Assembly (NCBI GenBank): GCA_914767885.1
Contig: CAJZBQ010000060.1
Location: 496,001-560,000, forward strand
Direction of reading: 5' to 3'
Origin: Blepharisma stoltei
Lineage: Eukaryota; Ciliophora; Heterotrichea; Heterotrichida; Blepharismidae
DNA: 64,000 nt
Part shown: in pieces, positions 53,664 through 64,000 of the stretch
Position numbering within the stretch: position 1 is the first letter of the stretch
Layout of the letters: each line of letters starts with the position of its first letter
Made by a program: the position numbers and the translations under genes
The notes under the pieces: generated by a model
What the model saw: the letters and a program-made list of their open reading frames with translations, nothing else
Told to the model about the DNA's origin: nothing
Databases searched by the model: none

Positions 53664-53840
53664 ATGGAAGACAGGATTATTATTAAAGGTCAAAGACAAT
53701 TATACTTCTGCCAGAGATATAATACAGATGATCTTCACGTTTTATGATCGATTATCTTGGCAAGGGCATCTTTTTATTCAATTAAGCCTAATTAACTTAA
53801 ACATCTTTGTTGGAATTGTGAGCTTGCTTTCATTCTCTTG
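53664..53840 (+). pseudogene. Small conserved ORF, frameshifted copy
   Basis: Begins MEDRIIIKGQRQLYFCQRYN and shares LHVLWSIILARASF with the intact ORF at 56363-56563, then loses frame. It is in the upstream region of membrane-gene copy 4, where the other copy precedes decayed copy 6. Confidence 0.4.
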
Positions 53841-53883
53841 ATAAAGTATGCTGGAATCTCTATTTAATATCAATAATTAAATT

Positions 53884-54582
53884 ATGCAAGGCGTTTGAAG
53901 ATTTTGATTACTTGTTGGATCAGTTATGCTATCAGTAGGTCTCATCTTGTACTTACCTATTGAATTTGTGATTTTCTATCCTTATTTTGATAAAGATTGA
54001 GACAGCACAACTTGCATGGTAAGTTCAATTCAAAGTTTTAAGGTCTTTTCATGAGAAGATGCTAACCAAGGTCTTGTTTATCACATAGATTATAGTTTAT
54101 TTGACGTAAAAGTAAGCATAGACGGAGAATGGAAGCAAGGTTTCGCTTGTGGCTGCAGCGATGTTACTGACTTGGTAACAGCATCCACAGCACTAAATGG
54201 CAAATATCCTTATCAATTTTCATTATGTCGTGATGATCGTGAATGCGGAAATATGTATATGATGCCTGCTTGATACTGCAACGAATGTACAGATTGCAAT
54301 AAATATATTTCTAGAGGTGCTCAAAAATGTAAATATTATTTGAGAAATGGAAATGATGTGATTAGTCATGCCAAACAAATCCCAAGTGGGTATAAGCTAG
54401 ATTATCCAACTGAGCATTCAACTTATATCCAAGTTATTTTCAGGGATTCACCGTATTATGTTAAAAGTGACTATATAGCTATTCAAGTAGTTATCTTAGG
54501 AGTTGGTGTATGTATGCCTGCATTGATTGTGATTATAGTGCTAATTCATTACCTAATTGCTGGGTTCAAGAAGTGTCTTTAA
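53884..54582 (+). CDS. Two-TM Cys-rich membrane protein, copy 4 (intact, second subgroup)
   Basis: 232 residues. TM1 LLVGSVMLSVGLILYLPIEF; loop with TTCMVSSIQ, YSLFDVKVSIDGEWKQGFACGCSD, SLCRDDRECGNMYMMPAWYCNECTDC, KCKYYLRNGNDVISHAKQIP; TM2 VVILGVGVCMPALIVIIVLIHYLI. Five TGAs are Trp. It shares cysteines and topology with copies 2 and 3 at roughly half identity by eye, and is much closer to copies 7 and 8. Confidence 0.75.
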
Positions 54583-54599
54583 TTTCTATTTATTCTTAG

Positions 54600-55270
54600 C
54601 CGTTTTATAAACTTCATTTTTTATTCTCATTATACTCTGATTTCAGGCATAGTTCCTTAACCTTTTATCAATGACTCTTTTTGTTTCTTTCCAATCCCTT
54701 AAACTCAATTCATTGAATTTCACACCTCAGTTCATTTTGCACTCATCCTTAAACACGCCAGCCCCAATTTCTCATTAAATTGGAATATTCCTAGAACTGT
54801 CCCTTTTTTGCTTTCTTTTTCAAGTTTTAGTCAATAGTTCAGAGTCCTTATGCCAACTGTATTTCCATGCTCATTATGCTACTGTCAATATGCAGTGTCT
54901 CATTCGCTACTCCTTTGGGAGCTCTCATCAGCCATCTAAACCATTTCCGCTGGGCTATCTCCAGATGTTCAAGCAGTTTTTAGATTCCACTGTAACTCCA
55001 GTCGCTTACATTCTGTAAAGTCCAACAGTGTTAATGCATGCCCTCAGAATCGTCATTTTCTTCTGAATTTGTAAGCTATTCAGGGATCGTTGTTTACCAT
55101 AGCAGCTTTCATTTTCCTTATTCTCTCCTTCAGATGGTTAACACTTCTAACCCTCTTGTTTAACACAATCAATCAATTATTCAACGAGCACAGAGAGCTC
55201 GCAGCAAACCCTTATGGGTCTTTCTTAAGATTCACTATCTAAGGACTTCTGTTTCATTATTTTGCCGGCA
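54600..55270 (-). mobile_element. Decayed LINE fragment (RT C-terminal region)
   Basis: On the minus strand short open pieces match the region after the polymerase domain of the LINE at 41-45 kb: MTILRACINTVGLYR, then a block like LLEHLEIAQRKWFRWLMRAP and KGVANETLHID, in changing frames with stops. No intact ORF. Different enough to be another LINE lineage. It cut copy 5 of the membrane family from its 5' end. Confidence 0.6.
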
Positions 55271-55680
55271 TCTCCAGGTTTTAGCCTTGCGTATTCTTTG
55301 GGCTTTTTTAGTTTTTTGGTCTTTTTGAAATTTTTGGCCTTTTTGGGTATTTTGGGTTTATGGTTTTTTGGCTTTTATGGCTTTTATGGCTTTTATGGCT
55401 TTTGGCCTACTTACTTTCAACCTTTACCTACTTAATGATCTCTATCGGTGCCTGATTGATGGATCCTGTGGCTAGGATCAACTCTCCACCATCCAGAATC
55501 ACACCTTCCTGTCCAGCGGGCCAGAGTCTCAGACACTCCGCTTCATCCATTTCTTCTTCAACAGCTTCATCTTCATCATCTCAAGCTTCTTCTCTCAGTT
55601 CATCCTCCATCATTTTTATTTGCAAGTCAAGAAAGTCTATTTCATCCCAAATTTCTTCATCTGAGCAAAATTCATCAGTT
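55271..55680 (-). other. Low-complexity and acidic-ORF region
   Basis: 55280-55425 is a G/T-rich simple repeat (TTTTATGGC units). 55440-55680 is open on the minus strand and encodes an acidic stretch (MMEDELREEAWDDEDEAVEE). It may belong to the 5' part of the decayed LINE. Abruptly bounded at 55681 by membrane-gene sequence. Confidence 0.4.
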
Positions 55681-55966
55681 TCAAAAGGAGTTTAATGATG
55701 AAACCAGAAACTGTAAATGATTTTTGAAAAATGGAAATAATGTGATAGATGATGTAGATGAGATTCCTGTTGGGTATAAACTTGATTACCCAACTCAAGA
55801 TTCTACTTTTATTCAAGTCATATTTATGGATTCGCCGTATTATTATGAAACTGACTATTTGGCACTGCAATATATCTGCTTGTATTTGATGATTTATATT
55901 CCATCAGAGTTTATCACATTATCTCTATTTTATTTTATAGTAAATCGAATAAGAAGGAAATGCTAA
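55681..55966 (+). pseudogene. Two-TM membrane protein, copy 5, 3' fragment
   Basis: Begins within the Cys-rich loop (KEFNDETRNCKWFLKNGNN) and continues to the normal RIRRKC end. Very close to copies 2 and 3. The 5' two thirds are missing, replaced by LINE debris. Confidence 0.8.
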
Positions 55967-56362
55967 TATTAGTAAATCTATTAGCAAGCTTTAGTAATTT
56001 CTATTTGGATATAATTATAGCTGTTTAAAGAAATATACTTGTTATAGAACCAAAGGCACATTTAATATCAAAACTCTAAGTAAATTATAAGTTAATTACT
56101 AATATTTAAAAATCAGTCAATTTATTATTCTTTTATAAAACTGATACATGGTGAAGATAATTCAGAATCCTGCTAAATATTTTTTTTTATCATTATATAT
56201 TTAGTGTCAGACTGAATATTGAGAAGAATAATAGAAATTTCAATTTGCAAATAATATTTAGTTATAAACAATTAATATCTTTCAATATTCTGGCACATTT
56301 CTAATTTTCAATCACAATCATTGAGGGATATTGGCTAGTTTTTTTGAAGTTTAAGCAGAATT

Positions 56363-56563
56363 ATGGAAGACAGAATTTTATTTAAATATCAAAGACAATT
56401 AAGCTTCTGCCAGAGATATAATATAGATGAGCTTCACGTTTTATGATCGATTATCTTGGCAAGGACATCTTTTTATGGAAGCCTAATTAACTTAAATATC
56501 TCTGTTGGAGTTGTGGGCTTGCTTTCATCCTCTCTGCCAATAGGCTATTATGCAGCTTGATAA
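56363..56563 (+). CDS. Small ORF, ~66 aa, one membrane segment
   Basis: MEDRILFKYQRQLSFCQRYN...LWSIILARTSFYGSLINLNISVGVVGLLSSSLPIGYYAAW, ending TAA, with one in-frame TGA plus the last TGA as Trp. It is conserved with the damaged copy at 53664. Both precede second-subgroup membrane genes. Could be a real small gene or a relic exon. Low certainty. Confidence 0.35.
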
Positions 56564-56602
56564 AATATGTTGGAATCTCTATTTAAGATCAATAATTAAA
56601 TT

Positions 56603-56860
56603 ATGCTCAGCTTTTGGAGCAAAGTAGTACTTGTTGCATCAACTATAGCTTAGGCTGCTTACTTTACTTTCCTATCCAGTACTCAATTTATTCTCCTTAT
56701 TTAGATCAAAAATGAAAAAGTTCAAAAATGAAAAAGTTCAAAAATTATGGTCAATTCAATCAGAAGATATCACTTACAGCTAATACAAGACGAAGATGGT
56801 GGAAAACTTCTATCTCCTATAACTTGTTCGATGTTAATAAAATTTTGAAAAGCTTCATAT
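56603..56860 (+). pseudogene. Two-TM membrane protein, copy 6, decayed 5' fragment
   Basis: ATG then a hydrophobic segment with a TAG (STIA-TAG-GCLLYFPIQYSIYSPYLD), a small duplication of AAAATGAAAAAGTTC, and further frame shifts until NLFDVNK. No 3' part. Confidence 0.7.
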
Positions 56861-57250
56861 AATGATATTTGAATATATTGATAAATCATTAAAGAGAGTT
56901 TATTTGAATTTGACGACTTGCTAGTTCTTTGAGACAAAATAGCAAGGATAAGGTAATTGTGAAGGATTTTTTAATTGAAATTCGCATCGAGATTGGTGAA
57001 AATCTTATTCGCAATCTTTAAGTAGTTAGCTAAAAATAAATAGCAAGAAGTACATCAATTGAACTTTTTTGCCTCTGATTTTAGATATTGAACCTGCATA
57101 TAAAATATTTGTTTTATCCCTAATTAAAGATAATCTCTTTGATAAAATTCGTATATGACTATTTTTTAATTAACTAAAGTTTATATAAATAGACTATTAT
57201 TCAGCTTGATAAAATATGTTGGAATATCTATTTAAGATCAATAATTATTT
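56861..57250. other. Intergenic AT-rich spacer
   Basis: Nothing recognised apart from a TTCAGCTTGATAAAATATG motif near 57200, also present at 56555, consistent with segmental duplication of the upstream region. Confidence 0.4.
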
Positions 57251-57943
57251 ATGTCAGGCGGTTGCAGTTGTATATTACTTATAGCATCAGTTGCTCTGTT
57301 AGTAGGTCTCATCTTTTACTTACCTATTGAATTTGCTATTTACTATCCTTATTTTGACAAAGATTGAGAAAGCACAACTTGCATGGTAAGCTCAATTCAA
57401 AGATTCCATGTCTATTCACGATTAGATGTTGGCGAAGATGCTTCTTACTACTTAGATTATAGCCTGTTTGACGTAAAAGTAAACATAGACGGAGAATGGA
57501 AGCAAGGTTTCGCTTGTGGCTGCAGCGATGCAACAACGTGATCAGGAACCCAAGCACTAAATGGCAAATATCCTTATCAATATTCATTATGTCGTGATGA
57601 TCGTGAATGCGGAAATATGTATTTGATGCCTGCTTGATACTGCAACGAATGTACAGAATGCGATATATATATTTCTAGCGGTGTTCAAAAATGTAAGTAT
57701 TTATTGAAAAATGGAAATGATGTGATTAGTCATGCCAAACAAATCCCAAGTGGATATAAGCTAGATTATCCAACTGAGCATTCAACTTATATCCAAGTAA
57801 TTTTCATGGATTCACCGTATTATGTTAAAACTGACTATTTGGGCTTTCAAATAGTGGTCTTAGGAATGATGGTATGTTTTCCTGCATTAATTTTGATTTT
57901 AGCGCTACTTTGCTATCTACTTGAAGTGATCAAGGATTGCTAA
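57251..57943 (+). CDS. Two-TM Cys-rich membrane protein, copy 7 (intact)
   Basis: 230 residues, second subgroup: MSGGCSCILLIASVALLVGLIFYLPIEF, DVKVNIDGEWKQGFACGCSDATTW, the same RDDRECGNMYLMPAWYCNEC block, TM2 IVVLGMMVCFPALILILALLCYLL. TGAs are Trp. No insert. Confidence 0.75.
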
Positions 57944-58295
57944 TAATTAGCTAAATACCTTTAGTTTCTATTTATTCTTAAAAACTTTAATTTGCTTGTC
58001 TGGGCTATGAAACATTAAATTTTCCTATTTATTCTCAATTAAAGAGCTTTATATGCAACAGAAAAAGCGTTAAACTATTCTTCATATGCTATTTTAAAGT
58101 ACTTTCAAATTCTTATATTTATTATAAATATAAAAATAATAAAATTACCTGGACTAAAAAAAGGTATCTCTAAATTTCTAATTATTAATGTTTTTACTAT
58201 TATTAGTTAAATTAAGTGTCTAAGATGCAAGATTAGGGAACTATCGATTTCTGACATTAGCTATAGATGGCATGTACTCGAATAATAATTAAATT

Positions 58296-58991
58296 ATGTC
58301 AGACTGTTGCAGTTGTACATTACTTATAGGATCAATTACTCTATTAGTAGGTCTCATCTTTTACTTACCTATTGAATTTGCTATTTACTATCCTTATTTT
58401 GACAAAGATTGAGAAAGCACAACTTGCATGGTAAGCTCAATTCAAAGATTCCATGTCTATTCATGAGAAGATACTGACGAAGATGCTTCTTACTACTTAG
58501 ATTATAGTTTATTTGACGTAAAAGTAAGCATAGACGGAGAATGGAAGCAAGGTTTCGCTTGTGGCTGCAGCGATGCAACTATGTTATCAGGAACCGCAGC
58601 ACTAAATGGCCAATATCCTTATCAATATTCATTATGTCGTGATGATCGTGAATGCGGAAATATGTATTTGATGCCTGCTTGATACTGCAATGAATGTAAA
58701 AATTGCACTAAATATATTTCTAGAGGTGCTCAAAAATGTAAGTATTTATTGAAAAATGGAAATGATGTGATTAGTCATGCCAAACAAATCCCAAGTGGGT
58801 ATAAGCTAGATTATCCAACTGAGCATTCAACTTATATCCAAGTAATTTTCATGGATTCACCGTTTTATTATAAAAGTGACTATATAGGCTTTCAAGTAGT
58901 TGTCTTAGGAATTATGGTATTGCTTCCTTCATTAATTGTGATTTTAGTGCTACTTTATTATCTAATTGTTGGGATCAAGAAGTGCCTTTAA
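58296..58991 (+). CDS. Two-TM Cys-rich membrane protein, copy 8 (intact)
   Basis: 231 residues, nearest to copy 7. MSDCCSCTLLIGSITLLVGLIF; VSWEDTDEDASYY-type loop; WYCNECKNCTKYIS; TM2 VVVLGIMVLLPSLIVILVLLYYLI with a KKCL end. The intergenic stretches before and after also resemble those of copy 7, so the duplication unit included flanks. Confidence 0.75.
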
Positions 58992-59215
58992 TTAGCAAAA
59001 TACTTTTAGTTTCTATTTATTCTTAAAAACTTTAATAAATTTGGGCATTTGCTTATCTAAGATATGAAACATTAAATTTTCCTATTATTTCTTAATTAAA
59101 GAGTTTTATATGCAACAGACAAAAGCATTAAACTATTCTTCATATCCCATTTTAAAGTACTTTCAAATTCTTATGCTTATTATAAATATAAAAAATAATA
59201 AAATTGCCTGTTGCA

Positions 59216-59458
59216 GCTAACACGCGACACCCTGAGGTTGATGATGCCAAAAAAATTCCAGTAGGATATACACTTGACTACCATACTGAGCACTCAACTT
59301 TTATTCAAGTAATTTTTATGGATTCTCCTTTTTATTATGAAAGTGATTATTTAGTACTACAGATAATTTGCTTCTGAATGATGATTATTGCCCCTTCCGC
59401 ATATATAGGTTTATATGTTATATTTTTTTGTGTTATTAATATTTTAAATAACTGTTAA
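59216..59458 (+). pseudogene. Two-TM membrane protein, copy 9, 3' fragment
   Basis: Open from about EVDDAKKIPVGYTLDYHTEHS through FIQVIFMDSPFYYESDYLVLQ and a TM2-like segment to TAA 59458, without any upstream loop or TM1. It shares traits of both subgroups. Confidence 0.65.
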
Positions 59459-59648
59459 ATAAAATATTAAATTTTAAAAATCATTTTTTATAAATAAAAA
59501 TATTCATCACTCTTTCCAAATAAGTTTAAAAATTTATAGTCTGAATGCTTAAATAGTTTATTCAAATATTTTAATACATGATATCGTCCCTTGTGCCTTT
59601 TTGGTCACAGGCACAATAAATTTGTCGATTAGATCATAAGTTTATTTA

Positions 59649-59912
59649 CTCCCCCTTTGAGTGAGTAAAAATATTTGAAAAATCTATAATTTTTGGAAAA
59701 AACTTATAAAATTTTTACACAAAAAATATTTTAATATATAATTGATAATTATTTTCTCTAAATCTCTAACATATTCTTTTGAATTTAGACAATTTACATT
59801 TTAAAATATAAATTTTACAAATTGCATTCTTTGCGAATTAGGATTTTTTAATATATAAATTTTTAATTAAGAGTGAGAAAAATTTTGTCTTGATCACATT
59901 GGGGAAAGGAAG
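59649..59912. mobile_element. CTCCCC-family MITE, intergenic
   Basis: TTA then CTCCCCCTTTGAGTGAGTAA at the left, AT-rich core, then GGGGAAAGGAAG and TAA at the right. Inner words decayed; the flanking triplets TTA and TAA do not match. Confidence 0.6.
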
Positions 59913-59967
59913 TAAAACTAATAAGGAGTAAAGCCATTATTTAAAAATATTAATTTATATAATTCAA

Positions 59968-62960
59968 TTAGTTTAGTCGCTTAAACCATCTTAGCTTTTT
60001 CTTCTTTAAATCGAAATTAACCAAATCATTATTGACCAATATAAAATAAAAATGATTTCTGAATCCAACCACATAAGACTGAATATCTGAATCTAAAATA
60101 TTATTTTCTCCTATGCATTTCCATGTCATAAAATTGTTCATTTCGCTTTCATAAATTTTCCCTTTTATTTCAATAATGTAAATTCTATTATTTTCAGTAA
60201 AAAGAACCTTATTTTTGTCAATTTCTAAATTCAGATTTGAGATTACCAAATAATTATCTTCATTAATATCAAAAGAAACAAGCTTATCAAGATACTTTCC
60301 AGCTACTAGAATATGGTCTTTATATGCGATAAGTGATGAGTTTCTGAAGTCACCTTTAGGTAGAGGAGGACAAGCTTCCCAAATATTTTCTTCTATAATC
60401 ATTAAGTTTGATTTACCTAACTGCCCCTTCCATGAGCGAACAAAAAAATCTTGTTCGCTCGCGGAGGGGGGTAATTTTATTTTTTAAAAAAATTCATAAT
60501 TAAATTTTTATAGAAAATTTTTTTTTTCGAAATTTAAAAAATCCACTTCGCAAAAATTGGAAAGCAAATATTAATTTAATTTTAAAATTTATCAATTTTA
60601 AAATTAAACAGAATTAGCTCGAGATTCATTATACTATTATCACTTATATATCAAATTTTTTTCCACAAAAATTTTTGTTCGCTCGCGGAGGGTGGGTTTT
60701 TGGGCAAAAAATAGGTTTTTTCTAATGGTTTTGGTCGCTCATGGAGGGGGGGAGTAAGCTTTATTATAGGGAATATAAATATTTATCCGGCATATATAAA
60801 ATGCTATTACTAATGTGAGATTGTATTTAATTGATAGAGTATAAATTAAATTTATTTGATACTTCTGGGTCGCCCCCAAGTGCATAAATATATTTTTTAA
60901 AGTAAGCTAGCCCAATTAGATGAGTCTGAGATCCTGGCGACATCAAAGTAATATTTTTGTCGCTATCTACGATAAAAGTTTTTCCAGTAATTTCTCTATT
61001 GTTAAGCTTTCCGCCGTAAAAAAATATTCCTTTGTTTTCAGGAATTAAAGTGGATCCATAAAAGCTGAGATTGCTTATTAGATCAAAGCATTTTGACGTA
61101 GATTTCAATGTTTCAAGATTCCAAGTCACAATTTCATTGGAATTCCATTTCATAAAGACAATCTCGTTTATTGCTTCATAATCTTTTTCAAAAGGGTTAG
61201 TTATTTCGCTACTTATCAATTGATTTTCTATTAACTCTTGGTACAAAATTGAGTCTTTTGGAATTTTTATGTTAAGTTCTAAAGCTTTTCTTTTCATTAT
61301 GTTTAATGTAAGAATTTCTTGAATATTTGGCCTGCTTTTGTGGATATATACATTAATATGGTGATGGCAAACCTTTAGCCGGATGCCTGCTGGCACCGGG
61401 GGCCTTTTGGAAGGGAAATTGGCGCTTGGAGTGTATTCCAGATTGATTTTTCCTTGGCGCAGTGGAGTGAAACTTCGAATTTTGTCGACCGCAGCTCATT
61501 CTTGTGCTAGAGATTTTACCTCTGGGAAGTGGAACTTCAAGGTTGGAAAGGGGAAGTCCTGCAAAGCCAAACACTCCACTTGGTCCATCGGGCAACTCCC
61601 TAGCATGAAACTGGGCGTTATATCTCAGGTTTGACTTCCATTTTAGCCGACAGTCCTACAATAAATTTTTTTTTCAAATTTTCGGGATGGGCAACCTCTA
61701 TTGACGAACTGCACGGTGGCGCAACTCATTCAACTACGGGTAGCGAGTGCATATTTTCGCCCAGTAGGAGAGGAGCCTTGAAGATCGTGATCAATAGGTT
61801 GTAAGCAATCGGGTGAAGCGTTATGGGTGGAGGTAAGCCGTCTGAGCAATACTGTGAGCCTCTCAATAATAGAGTTAATGTTAATGCTGGCCTGCTTTTG
61901 TGGTTTTTCATAAGACACAGTTTTATGATTCACAGCAGATCTTCGGAATATTCATTATCTGTAGCTATGAAATCATACTCTGTCACTGCTCTATGAATTT
62001 CTGCTAAATCATCTGCCTTGAACGGAAATTTAAGCTCGCACATTTCATATAAAATTACTCCTAAAGCCCATATATCATTAGTTTTTTTATGGCGATATTC
62101 ATACTGCTCTGGAGCAAAATAGCTCAATTCGTTGACATTTGGAATTTTTCCTTCTTCAGCTGGGGGAAACCAATTGTGAATCCCATAATCGGCAAGCTTT
62201 ACTCTATCATCATGATGTACAAATACAACATCTGGGTTCAAATCATGATGCTCAATGTCATTTGTATGCAAGTATTCAATCCCCAAGCAGATTTGAATTA
62301 AATAATTCCAAATTAGAGATTCTTCAAGTGGCTGAAATCTTACATTTATTAATTCTCTTAACGGTCTTCCATTGGAAAAATCTCTTATTAAATAAAGTTT
62401 ACCCCCACCTTCCATGAGCGAACAAAGCAATAGAAAAACCCTCCGTGAGTAAAAAACAAATTTTTTTAATAGAGAAATTTTTTATGGGAAAAATTTTATA
62501 TATATAAGTGATAGCAATTCTGTTTAATTTTAAACAAATTGCGTTTTAAAACATACATTTTACAACTTAAATTAATATTTGCTTCTCAATTTTTACAAAT
62601 TGGAAATTTTTAAAATTTATATATAAACTTTTTAAAAAAAAAAAATAACCCCCCTCTGTGAGCGAATAAGATTTTTTTGTTCGCTCACGGAGGGGAGTTA
62701 GAGCGATGAATAAATGTATCTGTAATATTTACTAAATATGGGCAACTTAATTTGGATAATTTTTTGGCTTCTTTTTCTGCACCTAAAATTTCAAGTCTTT
62801 TAAGCTTTATTTCTTGCATTGCATATATGTTGTCATCAGCTGTGTAAAAAATACTTTTATTTCTGACTTTATAAATCATCCCATACCTTCAAAAAATAAT
62901 TTTTTCAATAACCTCATAGTTATTGATTGATGCTTGTGTTACGGATATGCACTTTCCCAT
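59968..62960 (-). CDS. Protein kinase-Kelch fusion gene, split by MITE-IESs and a SINE
   Basis: Start MGKCISVTQASINNYEVIEKI (62960; myristoylation-type). Removing 62402-62697 joins TDTFIHRSKLYLIRDF. The kinase then shows GRPLRELI, catalytic loop HHDLNPDVVF (HHD in place of HRD), ADYG in place of DFG, an APE-like FAPEQYE and DIWALGVILYEM, so activity is uncertain. At KNHKSRP|NIQEI a SINE (61344-61887) interrupts the last kinase helix. Kelch-like repeats follow (GIFFYGGKLNNRE, YIYALGGDPEVSNK, NIWEACPPLPKGDF, LVAGKYLDKL), to TAG 59968. Between KFNLYSIN and EENIWEACPP there is an extra stretch beyond the MITE at 60421-60754 that must also be removed. Probably a scaffold or pseudokinase. Confidence 0.75.
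60421..60754. mobile_element. CTCCCC-family MITE, TAA/TAA, nested in a larger eliminated stretch
   Basis: TAA at 60418-60420 and 60755-60757. Left CTGCCCC then the inverted GAGCGAACAAAA/TTGTTCGCTC pair and GCGGAGG; right TTGGTCGCTCATGGAGG. A close relative of 4969-5364 including the AAATTGGAAAGC core. Removing it alone does not restore the Kelch frame. Confidence 0.85.
61344..61887 (+). mobile_element. SINE-like element in the kinase-Kelch gene
   Basis: 544 bp between exact 15-bp duplications GGCCTGCTTTTGTGG (61329-61343, 61888-61902). Head TTAATATGGTGATGGC, tail GAGTTAATGTTAATG. The centre (AAGGTTGGAAAGGGGAAG, ATCGGGCAACTCCCTAGC, AAACTGGGCGTTA) matches the SINE in the LINE. Removing element plus one duplication restores NHKSRPNIQEI. 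Confidence 0.9.
62402..62697. mobile_element. CTCCCC-family MITE-IES, TTA/TTA, in the kinase domain
   Basis: TTA at 62399-62401 and 62698-62700. Left CCCCCACCTTCCATGAGCGA, an internal CCCTCCGTGAG copy, right inverted pair ending TTTGTTCGCTCACGGAGG. Removal restores the kinase frame between the N-lobe strands. Confidence 0.88.
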
Positions 62961-64000
62961 GAATAAATAATTATTAAAGGCAATTTTCAATCATACGATG
63001 TGCTTGAATTAATGGAGTTTTTTATCGGTTCAAATTGCGAAAAGGATTTGGCAGTTTATCCGATATTATTGCTAATAAAAGCTTTATGATTTATTTAAAA
63101 GATGAAATAGAAGAGTTCAAGTTTGAGAAAATAAAATAATCGCTTCGGACTTATTTATAAATAAATATAAGGCCTTGGAAAATTTTAAAAAAAAAACTGA
63201 AAACAAAATTAATTAGAAAAAAATTTGAAAATAACCAAATTTAAACAGTTTTTATACTTAAAAACTGAATTTGTTTGTCAGAAGCCTTGAACTTATATAT
63301 AAACCATTGTTTGATCGTTTGGAGAAATTTTCGTTTTATCTGCTTCTGATAAAAATATGGTATTTGAAAATTTGCTATTTTTTGAAAATTCAACAGCTTA
63401 ATAAGCTGTGTTTGGAATTCAATCCCTTTGAAATTCATATTTAATAGAAATTTCAGGTAAAAATTTATTAAAGCAAATTGGTAGATTTAAATTTTTAAAG
63501 GAATTTTCTCTTTTTTAAATGTTTGTCTAAAACAAATGAATTCGAGGATATCTTATCACAATCTATAATTTTTTAGTTTTGTTTTAGTTTCATAATTAAA
63601 AAATTGAATGTAAAAATTTTGAATTTTAATTATTTTTATGAAGAACAAAGTAACAACTGTTTAAATCCTTTCTACTTATAATAAATTAGGTTAAAACTAT
63701 TTAGATAAAAATTAGCATCTTCATCTATAAAATTTTCTTTTGAAAATTAAAATTTTATTGGCTTAATCTCCCGAATAATAGAAGAAATTTTGCTTTAGTT
63801 TAAAGGAGAGAGTTATTAGAATTTCGATCAAATAATTGAAAAACAAGCTTATAGTTCCTGCTCAGTGATGAATTTATATGTAGTTAAAGAATGCAAAGTG
63901 ATATCAAGAAAGCTACTTTACCGATTCATATAGAATTAAAAGTAGAACAAAATAAAGTTTAATAGAGGCTAAAGGATATTTTTTTGCAGGAATTGATAGA
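62961..64000. other. No confident gene
   Basis: AT-rich DNA upstream of the kinase gene. One open stretch on plus (about 62998-63139) would encode NGVFYRFKLRKGFGSLSD...KDEIEEFKFEKIK, ending TAA at 63137-63139, but has no ATG in frame. It could be the end of a short or IES-split gene. Nothing else seen. Confidence 0.35.

Noticed and set aside
1-64000. Mycoplasma-type bacterium (also TGA=Trp)
   Set aside because: XRN1, alpha-SNAP, LC8, TLDc, 15-nt introns and a LINE are eukaryotic.
1-64000. Stentor or karyorelict (Loxodes) origin
   Set aside because: Stentor uses the standard code, whereas TGA is clearly Trp here. Karyorelicts read TAA/TAG as amino acids, whereas both end genes here.

Overview
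Organism and kind of sequence. The window is AT-rich eukaryotic DNA with very short intergenic gaps. It reads sensibly only if TGA is tryptophan and TAA/TAG are stops: TGA falls at conserved Trp positions in the 2OG oxygenase, the LINE reverse transcriptase, XRN1 and the TLDc protein. Three 15-nt GT..AG introns can be placed. This combination points to the heterotrich ciliate Blepharisma. Many genes are cut by AT-rich or repeat-derived segments, and removing these from TA to TA restores the reading frame. I therefore read the window as germline (micronuclear) DNA whose inserts are internal eliminated sequences (IESs). Species assignment is inference; the restored frames are seen directly.

Layout. 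0-10 kb: end of an SLC35F-type transporter, small genes (PLAC8, an N-myristoylation candidate, coiled coil), an RS/RD-rich gene split by two IESs, a 2OG-Fe(II) oxygenase, a low-complexity gene and one broken gene. 9.5-20.8 kb: two F-box paralogues, a LysM-TLDc protein, palindromic MITEs, two alpha-SNAP genes (one holding a 1.1-kb foldback IES) and a coiled-coil gene split by a 0.8-kb MITE. 20.9-30 kb: a divergent mitochondrial-carrier-like gene with two IESs, LC8 dynein light chain, a large unknown gene with two IESs, and a hormone-sensitive-lipase-like gene holding a SINE-like insert. 30-38 kb: XRN1 (one MITE-IES) and a purple acid phosphatase carrying four IESs of four origins. 38-50 kb: two pentapeptide/WD genes flanking a LINE that itself holds a SINE, then a Tc1-type transposon. 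50-59.5 kb: a tandem family of two-TM, Cys-rich membrane proteins, some intact and some decayed, mixed with transposon and LINE debris. 59.6-63 kb: a kinase-Kelch gene with two MITE-IESs and a SINE. The last 1 kb has no convincing gene.

How it works together. Host genes are housekeeping or signalling genes. The repeated theme is mobile DNA in coding sequence: a dominant MITE family with CTCCCC ends and a 3-bp TNA target duplication, TA-flanked foldback elements, and SINE/LINE-derived insertions whose target duplication often supplies the TA pair needed for clean removal. The last group is the most unusual aspect of the window.
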